Shown piece by piece: positions 1 through 12,700 of a stretch of 64,000 nucleotides of DNA (position 1 is the stretch's first letter; every line of letters starts with the position of its first letter). The position numbers and the translations under genes were made by a program. Below the pieces are notes generated by a model. It saw nothing but the letters and a program-made list of their open reading frames with translations. It was not told the DNA's origin and searched no databases. The stretch is from the NCBI GenBank assembly GCA_038501625.1, contig JAZAYU010000033.1, forward strand, positions 6,553,889 through 6,617,888, in the 5' to 3' direction. This DNA comes from Corbicula japonica. Its lineage: Eukaryota; Mollusca; Bivalvia; Venerida; Cyrenidae.

Positions 1-1754
1 CCTGAAGATTCACTGTCACATAAATGTAAAGGACATGTAACACAATTTTCCAAAAAATGTAGAATTTAAGCCCTTACCCAACCAGTTTAACAGATAACTA
101 AAACCTGCATTTTGACAAACATTTTCACTAGCATCTTGTATAATGTTCAGAGTGATCCCAGCACCAGCTTAACACAACATAAAGTCTTTAAGGCACAATG
201 GTTGGAAGACATGTGCAAAACTCTTTGAACTGAAATGCTGGTTCTATTTTTCATCAATTCAGCAGTTACTTATACTTTTCAAAAAACCAGTGAACATAGA
301 GTTTAATTGTGATGTTGTGAAACAAGTAATCCCATCCAACATAGAATATATCCTGGAAACTTTAGCTGCAAAGAAAGCACAGAATATAATACCTTAAGTA
401 AGAATAACAATAGATTGTACGAGTTCAATTTACTGTTTGCATCATTTAACATTTGTTTTCATACCACTTCATGCCAATTTGATATTGTGACAGAATCCAC
501 CAGTTCAGCATCTTCAAGGACAAATCTTCAAAATCACAGGTCTTCGACAAAACATCTCTCAGTTTATTTAGTGAAGCAGACTTTTTTACATTCATAGTGA
601 TCTGTTCACTATTGCTGAAATGTCTTCCTTTCAACAAATACCACAATAGATACAGCACAAACGCCTTATCCAGTGCCACCATCTCATGTTTGATACATCA
701 TTAACAAAGTCACTTGTCGACACACTTGAATTCTGTCCAAATATGTATCCAACATTCAAACCAAGTCAGGCCATTACCTGAATATGATGTGATACATTAC
801 AAACTATGTTATGCTATGTGTTGCTATCAATTTATAAATAGGACATGTTTCCTCTACTTCTTTCTCCTGCAAATTTTTCAACTTCAATTACCACCCCAAC
901 ATACTGAATACAGGATAAAATCACAAATGCATTAATAAAACCGTCAATGTTAATCAGACAAAAATGAATGGTTAAATCAAAGAATGCAACAAAGAAAGCC
1001 CTGACAATATAAATAAACCTTGCAAATTCTAAAAATCTGAAATTGTTCTTTAACAATGTTTGGAAGTTTACAGAAACATAACATAGTCTTGAAATCAAAC
1101 ACTTTCACAAAATTGCAAATCCAACAAATTTTTTGTATAAAATTCATATAAAATAGCAACTCTTGTAATTCACATACTGGAGAATGGTAAAACAATCTTG
1201 TTTTCACTCAAAACAAGGGTTAGAGGGAGATAAAATAGTCTATAAATAGAAGTATAAACTCCAGTAACTTCTACAAAATGATAAATTGTTATTGTTCTGA
1301 CAATCTCAGGCAATCCCTGTAAATATAGCATTTACATTTCTATGAAAACACAAGTATATCCTTGAATTATAAGCAATAGAACACAGTGGAAACATTTTTG
1401 AAATATAACCATATAACAGCGCCAAGATTGTCATTTTCTTCACTGCATTTGGATGATTTCCTCTGTTGCATCAATATAAACAAAGCAAATTAACCTTCCG
1501 TTTCTCTAGCTGCAGTCAACATGTGATGCTAAACAAAAATATATTAAAACAAAGATCAAATAAATTGCTGCAATTTCTATGTTGGTCACTTCAGAAGATA
1601 ATGAAAACACAAGTAATGTAAATCTGGCAAAACAAACTCTTCGGAATTGTACTTCTAATCACAGTTAGGCCTACCATGACTTAAAGCAAGTATTCTGGTA
1701 AATAAGAAACCTTTTTATGATGAGACAAAACAGAAAAATTGAAACCAGAGCTGA

Positions 1755-1888
1755 AGGTTATAAAGCTGAGATTGGAAACATGTCTCAAATCTCAAGCATC
1801 TGATAGGCTGAAATGGCAACCAGTCACCATTTCAGCTAATCAGATGCTTGAGTTTAGAGACTGGTTTCCATGCTCAGTTTTATAACTT
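1755..1888. repeat. Foldback (hairpin) element, ~62-bp arms
   Basis: The left arm from AGGTTATAAAGCTGAG through CAAGCATCTGAT pairs with the right arm ATCAGATGCTTGAG through CTCAGTTTTATAACTT. The arms are roughly 85% complementary and separated by a few bases. This fits an old foldback MITE; no clear target duplication was found. Confidence 0.7.
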
Positions 1889-1919
1889 GGGCACAGATGT
1901 GTTTGTACAAATGATAGTG

Positions 1920-1960
1920 CCTCTAGCTGGGAGCGAACCCGCAAAACCTTTACCAAATGC
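1920..1960 (-). repeat. Possible degraded tRNA-derived SINE end (B-box-like)
   Basis: On the minus strand the text GCGGGTTCGCTCCC resembles a tRNA T arm / Pol III B box (GGTTCGNNCC). No convincing A box or acceptor stem sits at the expected distance, so this is at best a SINE remnant. Confidence 0.25.
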
Positions 1961-3687
1961 TGACCTTCATCCTCACAGCAGAGACATTCACCGGTAATGG
2001 TCATAACATGATCAAATTATTGTGTCAGTTTTAAGTAAAATATTAATCAAGGAGGGCTCACACAGACAAATTTCAACATTTGTTCAATGCTTTAAGCACT
2101 TCTTTTGACTCATTTGCCAAAAGCCTGAATATATTCCTTATCAGATCAGAAAATGCACTGTTCTCTATTCAGTTAAGAATGAATTATTGCATTGCAAGCC
2201 CTAAGAACAAAGAATGGTCGAGTCCACACTAAAAAATAGCAAGTGTATTTCAGAAAGTCCATGGATAGAGTTAATGATTTTAATTATTTAACAAAGGTCA
2301 ATGAAGACATTGTGTAGAAGTACAATTTCGAACCAAACACTACATTTATATCAGAAGAATATAAAACACCATCTCCAAAGTAACCATTTGATCATTAATA
2401 AATCAAGTTAAGGTTACATTGCTGTACATCTTCAAGGACACTTCCTCCTTAACTCAAAGCTAAGACATTACACTGACATTAGCAGTGTCTGAAGTACTAC
2501 CTGGCTTTATTTGTCTACAAACAACAAAGGTTCACATGATCACTCATCACAGTTCATACAATCTCAAATCTGTGCGATCAAGTAGCCATGTTGGCCACAG
2601 TTTACCAGTAATGGATTCCATTTATGTTTTTGACCTAAGCACAAACTCCCAACCAGGTTATTTTGTGACCACCTGATCAAATGAAAAGCCCAATTTAAAC
2701 TGCAGGTTAAGAGAAAAAGACTAAAAATTACAAAATCATTCACATTCCTTCATATTGACAAGAAGGTTAATAAAGTGCTTGTATGTACCACAGATTATCA
2801 GACAAAACATGCATATCAAATAACAAATTATCCAATATTTTTAGCAAAATCTGTGACTCCTTCTGTCTGAAGTTAATACTATTATTTGCCATTTGCAGAA
2901 TTTTGCTTTGGAAACATAAACAAGACACAATATCCGACATCTACTTTTATTTTGTCTTCCACACAGACTTTAAGAAATACAAAACAATGACCACAAATGC
3001 AGTATGTACAATAATGAGTGAATATAAAGATATGAATTAAAATCAAGATATTATAGATCATACAGAAATATTAAAAAACACTCAGATGACCTGAAAAAAT
3101 AAAAAAATCACCTCTGGTTCATGTCAAACAGTATTTTTGTATCTAAAGCGGTATTTCTGTACCTTCCAATGAACAGCCAACTAGGTCAACTCTATACTGC
3201 TCTGTTCTAATAGCATTGGAGAAAGAAAATGGAGAATCTCTTGAAATATCCAACATTCTGACTTACTGCAAACAATTTTTAGCATTTTCTCTTTAATACA
3301 CATCATGGAACATTTAAGTCCAGTTTCAAACTGAAAGTTTTCCAAGTTCACAGAACATAGTAATAGATAAAAAAAAACTTTATAGATATCATAATCAGAC
3401 ATTAGATCAACTGAATCTCTATACGATCAACATTTCTACAGGTGCTCACTTTGTGACATGGAAGATTCTACAGAATGTTAACAAACCTGACCTACAAGTA
3501 TATCTCACAGGATTCTGCAGTAATCAGATAGCACAACTGTCACGAACATTTTCCCATGATAGATACACTTCTCCAAAGCTCTAAAAGTTTGGACAAGTCT
3601 AGGACAAATGCCAACAACGTGTTATGTACAGAACTAAGAAAAAGGGTCCAGATTTTATGAATGATGACAACAAATACCAGAGGAGTG

Positions 3688-3746
3688 TCAGTTAAGGAGC
3701 TTCACCACCATTTCTCGTCCCTCTATCAACTTTCTATTCATCGTTT
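3688..3746 (-). CDS. HNRNPM-like: hnRNP M-like terminal coding exon: RRM3 last strand and stop
   Basis: The acceptor CATTTACAG is followed by 59 nt encoding TMNRKLIEGREMVVKLLN and TGA at 3690-3688. It completes the RRM (MN...GREMVVKLL pattern) and ends the protein immediately after the fold, as in hnRNP M. The 3' UTR must extend below 3,688; I could not fix a poly(A) site because AT-rich hexamers are frequent there. Confidence 0.9.
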
Positions 3747-6700
3747 CTGTAAATGAAAAATATAATGAACTCAAAAGTAGTCACAGTTTCACAACCTCGC
3801 ACTTGTAATAACAATTTCATTAGCACCAACAATACTTTATTTTATTCTTCAGGCTTTTTCAATACAAGAAGGCTATGATGATCATGATTTGCTCACTTTT
3901 AACATATTAATACTCAAAACTATCTAAGCTTTAGTCAATCTAGCTTCAGAAAAGATAACTGTCAATTATTTTACACACATTTTAGGCACAACATAAAAAT
4001 AATAATTATGAATTTTTCTGAAAAGATTTAAAAATATCACGTTATATGTAATCCTTTAAACAAGCCTTCTCCTGGTTGCCATGTTTTTTTTACCAAAAAA
4101 AAAAAGATTGAACAACCTTGACAGAGGGTCTTCCAGCTTATATTCTTGTGAAATATTTGGGGAATCTGGCAGATGACTTTTGAGAAGATTTTTAAGGTTT
4201 AAATTGGAGTATGGAACCCTTCAAACCTTTAAGATTGTAGGATTTCATGGATTGGAATCATCAAATATCAAGAGTGAGCAACGGCTGATCTCAAATTGAA
4301 GTCAAATAATCTTAGGTCCTAGCAGGGGTGAATTACAGACTATAAGTATCATTCACGTTTGTTGGGTAAAGATCGCGTGATATGGCCCGAGTGAAATATG
4401 CACAAGGGCGGTAACGAGGCTCTACTGCATATTTCACGAGGGCCGGATCACGCGATCTTTACCCAACATAAGTGAATGATACTTTTTCTTGCATACCGTA
4501 TTTATTTTCCGCATTTGTGGTATTTTCCTGTAATTTTTTATTTGCACTACTTTTTTTATAGTAGCGGAGTGATATACGAGACATTCCATCGTTCATTCAT
4601 AACTGCGTAAGACGTCGTGACGTCATATAAGGCGCGTGACTCATTCTACATGGGGGGTGTGGAATCGAAATTTACTACACGGGTGAAAACACCGGATGTC
4701 CTGATCTGGTATGCAAGAAAATAGGATCCCTTCGTGTCTACCTCCTATCGCAGGCCACACACTCAGAATTACATTTGATGAGCCCTTGCCTGGATCCTAG
4801 TTTCAGTCATTCAAACACTGAGTATACTTACGGACTGCCACTTGTGCATCTTCCTCTCGTCTGAAGCTGACCAGTCCCCAGCCATTAGATCTCCCCTTGT
4901 CATTTTTACTGATCTCTGCAAACCTTATGTCACCTGAAATGTTGTTTACAGATGCAATTTGTTTTATTTCTAAATGTACAATATGTATTTTAACATGTAT
5001 TTGTTTAAATGGTTTTTTTCACACTGTCAAGACTATGTTCTCTTTCCTAAAATATTATATGTCATCTCATTTTGTAACAGAGATTCTAAAGCAGATTTAC
5101 TGACTGTCAAGCTTAGGAGATTAAGAGAAGCATACAATGGTTGTTGTCAAATGATACAAAGAAAGAGGAATTTTACTTTTTTTCTCAAATTACCTCCCTT
5201 CTTATAAAGGAAAGAACACAATCTACAATATATTTGGCAAAATCAAATTTTGCCTTGTATGATTTTCTGGAATGATACTGAACTGACAACATCTGAATTA
5301 GACATTTCAGTTTTTAGTATCCTTAAAAATTCTGCACTTAATAGCATCTATTACATGTCTGGTGTTTTCTGTGTTATACTGCATTTATAAGTTCAGTATT
5401 TTTAAAAGAATGCTGTAGTTTCTTACACTTCTTTTAAAATCAAATTACTCCCAAACTGATATAGATTGCTGCAAAATTTATAAACACATGATGAAATTTA
5501 CATATAAAATTTACTGATTCCAGAGGACCTAAAAGCATATTTTAAAAAATCAATGGTAAACCAGTTTAGATCAACTCAGTTAAACAACAAAGTTCAAGTT
5601 TTCTACAAATACACTAAATAGTGCATGTAACTTAAATTTGTTAATTAACCATTTTTGTTTTAGAGCATCTGTATAAATCAACTGTTCTTACAAACATTGC
5701 AAACTTCTGAGAAGCACTCAGAAATCACTGTGATATTAATGATTAAACACATACCAACACTCTGAAACTTTGACTTCAGTGTCTGCCAGTCAACAGAATA
5801 TGGAAGCTGAAATACAAAAATTCAAAATGATAAAAACTTTACTCCAGGTTTCTTCCAACAATGTTTCTGATGTTCTTATACCAGCATTTACCAAAGTGAA
5901 TTATTTAACCCTTTCCTCAATATATATACACCTTTATGGTGTGGGCAAACTGTGCAGATCCAGATCTGCCAGCACATCTGTGCCATTTGATCTGGATATA
6001 CACTTGTTGAACATGTGATCAAATTCCTACAGATAAAACAAACTCACATGCAGGGATTCAGAGTTTACTGGCTGAATATCCAAACAGACATGAATATTAT
6101 ATAAAATTTTTGTATGAATAGGTAACACTTGGCAAAGTACTTGCAGGTCTATAATATAGTTATCAACCTACACTCACTTGCCAGACCTGCCAAGTGAAGA
6201 TTTTGAATTCCATTTATAAGTTTTATTATCATAACTGATAATAAAATAAAGGGAGACAAACTATAGCGCATGAATGTGTTCATGTACACCAAGAGGGAGA
6301 TTTGAAAGCTCTGTGTAAGTTGGGTCCAGCTCTCCATCCAATCAAGGCAATGTTGTCCCCAGTAGTTATGTAAGACTAATATTACTCATCATGAAAATGC
6401 TCTATAATGCTAAATCCGATACCATACAAATTAAAAAATACCTGGATTTGATTTCATTTTGATTCTATGATTTTTACTCATTTTAATTTAAATGCAGATC
6501 ATATTTCCAATCACTATAATGGGCAGTACATTGTATTTGTTTTAGTCAAAAGTTGGTTATATTTTCTTTCACCAAAATGGAAGAACCTGCATTGGTAAAC
6601 TGAAATTTCTGCTTTAATGCAGGAATTAGTGATTGCAGGAGTATTTCTTCATTAAGCCTATGCCTGTTAACAACACTGCGAGACTTATGAAATAAAACAC

Positions 6701-9700
6701 TTACAGAATTTTGCATTTTAAAGAATAGATACATGTACTTACATTTTTGACAATGACAGTTGACTTGTCAGCCCTGGTCCTCATGTCTCCAGACTGCATA
6801 CCTGATGTTCCACCCCTTCCCATGTCTCGGTTACCAAAATCCATCCTTGATGACATGTTCCCACCACCATAGCTGCTCAAGCCTGATGACCGGGAAGTGT
6901 CCATCATATTGTTATAGCCACTGGAGCTTCCCATCCCTGTGCCCATTGAGGACATGCCAAAACTGTCACTGAGGCCTGTAGTACCAAGTGAGCCTGCCAT
7001 GCTTGTTGACCCCAGTCCCGACATACCACTAGAGAAGTTGTCTCCCATGCCCATGCCAAGTCCTGAGCCCATTGATCCCATACTGCCCATCCCAGACATA
7101 GCTCCTGTCATCCCTGATCCCATACCCATTGACCCAGAGCCCATAGCTGACATACCACTGCCAAGGCCAGAGCCCATTCCTGTGCCCATCCCACCTCCCA
7201 TGCCACTCATACCACCAAGTCCTCCCATGGAACCCATTCTGTCCATAGAACCCATACCTCCGCCAGACATGCCTCCCATGCCCATACCTGACCCGCCCAT
7301 CCCCATACCATCATTGGTTGCTGAAACAGACAGGAAATTATTATAAATAAGTAGTAAGCATTTTCTACTTAACTTTTTTTCCACAAAAACATTATCATAT
7401 TGCAAACAAAATTCCTTTTATTTAATATAAAGATAAATACTTTGTGATCATGAGATCAGAACCACAATCATTCTGTAACTTCACCACATGCTGAACTATT
7501 GATCACAAGGTTCCATTTGACCCGCCAGATGACCCTTCGACTCTTCAAATTTCCAAAATGGCATATTTTATTTTTAACTATGATTCTTTAGTTAAAGGGT
7601 GATTTTTCATTAAATGAGGGTATTGTAACTATTATCTGGTAGAATCCTGTCAAAATTGATCAAAATGACAGTAAAGATTCAGCAGGTAGTGGAACCTCTT
7701 TAAAAGTAATACATACAACTACCTGTATTTCTATTATTATAATGCATCTAAATCAGGGTTGGCACCAACTGACCGCCCCTGGTTTAAACCGGTGGTTTTA
7801 ACCGGTTAAAACCGTCCTGGTCAATACTCCCCAAATGGTCAATACTGGTCAAGTGAACTTTTTTTCAAGATTTTCATAAAAGAAATGAAGAAAACAAACC
7901 ATTAAACTCTTATTTAATTTCTACTTCTAAGTTACTATAGAACTAACTTCACTTGAACATGCTTTGCACTTTAAAATTGTCTTATTTCCCTCAGCAATGT
8001 GATCATATTAAAATCCCCAAACATGAGTTTTTTGGCTTTATTCTGGTGAGTTTTTAGACAAAATAAGAATTCTTTTAATTTAAGTGTTTCATAAAAAATC
8101 AACAGAGTATGATTCAGTATCTTGAAAAATCTTTATTTAAAGCAAAGGCAATTTTGCACCACCAGTAGGTGTTTCACTCTTGCCAACTAACACTTGTGTA
8201 TGACAGTGGATGGTCAGGAGATGGTGGTGTGTTGTGTCACACTTCTATTGTTTATTGAATTTAGATGCCAATGTGTTTATTTAAGGATTATCCAATAACC
8301 ATAAAGTAGGTGTTTTACACTTGCCAATTAACAGTTGTGTTTGACAATGGATGGTCAGGTGACTGAGGGGTGACTGCACTTCCTTTGACCTCGCAGATCT
8401 TTGAACAAGTAAACAACCAAGTCATACTGTTTCATATAATGTATATATTGTACTGAGCTCTTTGGCAAAGCTTACGGAATGTTCTTCATCGAATCCAATA
8501 CATAAATTACATAAAACATAACAAACATTATATAACTTGAAACTTTTAACATACTACATTTATTGATTTCAATCTGTTACTTACCATAAATGCCTATATG
8601 TAATCCTGTTTATATGAATACACTATAGTTTCCATGTCATTAAGAAAATGTGCCTGTAAGTGTTGAATGCCCAAAGCTGAATGACCATATATTTTAGAAC
8701 AATACACATGAGAGCTCGTCCATTAAACAAATGAACAAAAAAACTTTTGATGGGTACATTCAAAAGACCTTACCCAATCAAAGGAAATTATTTTCCACCT
8801 AATTTGCTTTGCTTAACTGGTGGAAAAAATATTTCTATTACTTATTGAACATAGGAACATACCAGTTAATGAGTTGTGTTCATTTAAGGTTTATCCAATA
8901 TTAAACCATAAATGAAGTACCTAAAGGATTTTAAATGATTCTAAGAACATTTTGGACAGTTTGGTTGTGAATAAAATTTAATTGACCAGTAATGACCAGT
9001 ATTGACCAGTAATGACCACTATTGACCACCGGCCCAGTCAATAAGCCAACCCTGATCTAAATGCAATAAGATGTAATTCAGATAAACAATATCACACTGA
9101 AATACTCAAGTCAAAAGGAGAAGTATTACATTAACCCTTTATTCAATATAAACACCTTTCTCACAAGGGTGAACAGTGTAGAACCAGATCAGCTGGTACA
9201 TCTGGAGGTGCCAGCTGATCTGGAAAAAAGAGGTGTATCTTTTAAGTAAAGTGTTAAAGAGAAGCTTATAATTTTCTTACACGACATAAGGTTGGTCAAT
9301 GATGGTCCGACACTCTTTAGGCCAGTAGGTAGTGGTTCTCGAACTGGTGCTGGCTGATCCATCTTCACTCTCATGGTACGGTCAAACAGTGTCTGATTGT
9401 TGAACATGGCTATTACAAGTTAAAGATATAATTATCTTGCTCTCATTCTTATCACCCTAAAGACTAGTAAAGCTGAATGCTTTTGATAAACCAGTATTTC
9501 ATTAAGAGTTCAGGACATTACATTTGTTGTGTTTAAATAAACATACTGTGTTACACTGATCAGGCTATAGGGTCATAACACTATAGTTGACATTTTTTCA
9601 TTGCAAAACTACATTGGACCAATTAATTAACTCTCCAGGTTACTTCCTGTCACACAGTTGAATGTTTTGCTTATCGCCCTGATTTCCCTAAACAGTGTAG

Positions 9701-12700
9701 AATCAGGTGCCGCACAAGATAATTACCATACCATATAACAGGTTTTTACTCAGTTCTGCAGTTTAACCCATGGAAAATTACTAGAATGCATGGTTTGTTA
9801 AAGAGATAGCCAAGGTTTTAATAATAACAATTTTTGCATTACAACATTATGTCCGCTTACAATAACTGCTAGAAACATCTCATGTACTGCAAATAGCACC
9901 ACACAAATTTGTATGGCGCACTACTACTTCTGTAACAAGGATACAGATGGCCTGAACTGCTTCCACAGGTGTCTCAAAACTGACAGTGCCCATCCCTCGA
10001 CTCTTCTTGTTCTTGTCTTCCATGATCTCCGCGCGTACTACAGTACCAGCCAGGGCAAACACATCCTTCAACTTTCTCCAAGTCACATTGTAGTCCAGCT
10101 ACAACATTCACAAGAACAAACTGTTTTCAATATGACTTGAAAATTCAAGAAATCAGAGGTTTTACCCTTTCCTCTAAAGAAACACCTTTATTTCGAGGGC
10201 GAACAGTTAAGATCCAGATCAGCCAGCAAATCTGTGCCCTCTGATCAGGATCTAAACTGTTTGCTTTTTTATTTGTTTGGTTATTTCTGACCAAAATGCA
10301 TCCAGTGCAGATCCTGATCAGACGGCAGGGATGTTCCAGCTTAAAGGATCTACACTGGTCGCACATGCATAAAAATGCGTATTTATGGAGGAAAGGGTTA
10401 AAGACATTTAACAGGAATCAAACTATTGTCTGAAGCTAAATAAGAACTATACTAAAGGGGTATGGATGACAAGCATGGTTTTGTGATCAGCAAATTAAAC
10501 ACTCCTTTTAGGCATGTATTAATTAAGCTCAGCTTAACACTTTCCGCCATACATACTCCTTTATGACATGGACAAACAGTGTAGATCCTTATAAGCTGGC
10601 ACATGTGCCATCTGAATTCTGATCAGGATCTACATTTTTTGCTATTGATTTATTAGGTTACTTCTTACCAAAAAGTGAACGGTGCAGATCCTGATCAGAT
10701 GACATGTGCAGGCTTATCTGGATCTACACTGGTCTCACATGCGTTAAAACATGTATATACGAGGGAAAGGGTTAACTCTCAAAGCCACTTACATTAGACA
10801 CAAACACTGTGTTGGTCAGTGGTCCCTCAATGCCCAGCTGCTGTAGAATCTGTGGACTGATACCTGAAATTAACGCTATCACTTCAGTCATACAAAAATA
10901 CCCAAATCTACCTAACACTTTCCTAATCTAGCTTGTTAAATGTTTAAGAAAAACCTTCTTTGCTTTTTCTTTTGCATATGTATCATTATTTTTATGATTG
11001 ATAATGTAATATCCTAATATCTAAAGTAGAGAACAGGGTCTCCCATATTGTGTTTGCTTATGTTTAATTTCACCTTGGTTATAAAACATACACTGAATTC
11101 TGTTTATTGTGATCAAATACTAATGCTTTATTATATTATTAGCAGTAATTACTTTATATTATTGGTGGTAAATAAAAAAAACAAAAACACATAAGAATAA
11201 CATTAAGCTAGATCCTGCTGTGATAACCAGTAGGGAACTTCAGAAATGGTTTACTTTTACACTTAATTTTATATCATTTTCAAACTAGGTGTGTAATAGG
11301 ATATAAGCATTCAGTGAAAGTGAAAAATGGTAGTTAATAGCTGCTGAATGACTGAAATGTTCCTGTTACTCATAGGAATAGTCACTTTTTTTGGCTCATA
11401 CTGGCCCCAGCACAACCATCATCATACAGAACCAGTCACTTACCTGGGTTCATATTTCCTCCACCACCCATGCCTCCCATACCACCTCCACCCATGCCAC
11501 CACCACCCATTGGAAGGTTTCTGGGCGCAGGGCCCATCACCCCTGGGCCACCTCTACCACCACCAGGTGGTCCTCTGTTTGACATCATCTCATTCTGTCG
11601 TCTGTCTCTTTCCCTCTCCTGTTGGTAGATATAAGGTATACATTAAGAATCACATACAATCAAAGAAATAATAATTGACTCCTGTACATATAGCATGTTA
11701 AAAGAAGTACAAGTGGTTGAGAAAACAGGCCCAATACAGTATAGGTTTTTTTTCACTACCATAGTAAGTGGCCTATGTCTTATAATTTTGGGGAAATAGC
11801 ATGATTTCAAATTTAAATGGGAATGAAAATTAATTTTTGGAGAAAATGCATGTAAAGGAAGAAAAAACAGCCCTGCAGTATTTGTAATGCCACTTAAAAC
11901 ATATGTTTTAAAACCTTAACAGCTCTTAGTCTTACAATGTATTCTTTCTTTCTCTTTCACCCATGTCTCTGATAGTAACACTGAAAACATCTGAATATGC
12001 TGCAAACCTAAGGCACAATACCATTGCCTAACTTACCTCTCTTACAACCAACTTTCTGTCTTTAATTTCAAATCTGTGCATCTTTTCAATAGCTTTGGCT
12101 GCAGTTTCCACATCTCTGAATTCTATCACTCTAAAAAAGAAAATTTCATGTAGTAACAAGAGGTGTTTGTCAAACACAAATGCCCCCCCTGACGTGCAAG
12201 TGATATCTATTAGCATTGAATTTAAATTTTTGGAAATTTAGAGACTTTTGTAAGCTTTAGCAATGAAGGGTACCAGTCATGAAAGCAATTTACAAGACGG
12301 TGGAACTCCTATATATCAATAACCAGGTCATCCAATGAGAGGATTACATTTACCTCGACCTTAAACTTCAACCTACTGACCTCAAAATCAATAGCTCATG
12401 TCTACTAGTCATGGCAAACCTCCATACCAAATATGAGAACTGTATCACAAAGCATAGTCTTCTACTGGTGATGACATGTTGTCTAGTTACTGACATGACA
12501 AACTTTCTGTATTTAAGGTAACTGTGACCATGACCTACTGACCCCAAAATCAAAAGGGGTCATTTACTAGTCATGATGACCTTCGCATCAAATATGAGGA
12601 CTGTAACACAAAGCGCTGTCAAGTTATTGATCAGACAAGGATTTTGTGGTCAAGAAAATTATTACCTTGACCTTTGGCCTACTGACCCTTAAATTAATAC

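Larger units (their letters stand above)
1..3687. other. Non-coding flank / possible 3' UTR of the hnRNP M-like gene
   Basis: This is AT-rich sequence without a recognisable ORF or exon on either strand. Its proximal part is probably the 3' UTR of the minus-strand gene that stops at 3,688. The only structured items I see are a foldback at 1,755-1,888 and a short B-box-like patch next to it. Confidence 0.5.

Noticed and set aside
6939..7346. 135-codon Pro-rich plus-strand open frame
   Set aside because: It is the complement of the Gly/Met-rich exon on the minus strand (Pro, Met and Ile codons mirror Gly, Met and Asp/Asn); no promoter or splice support.
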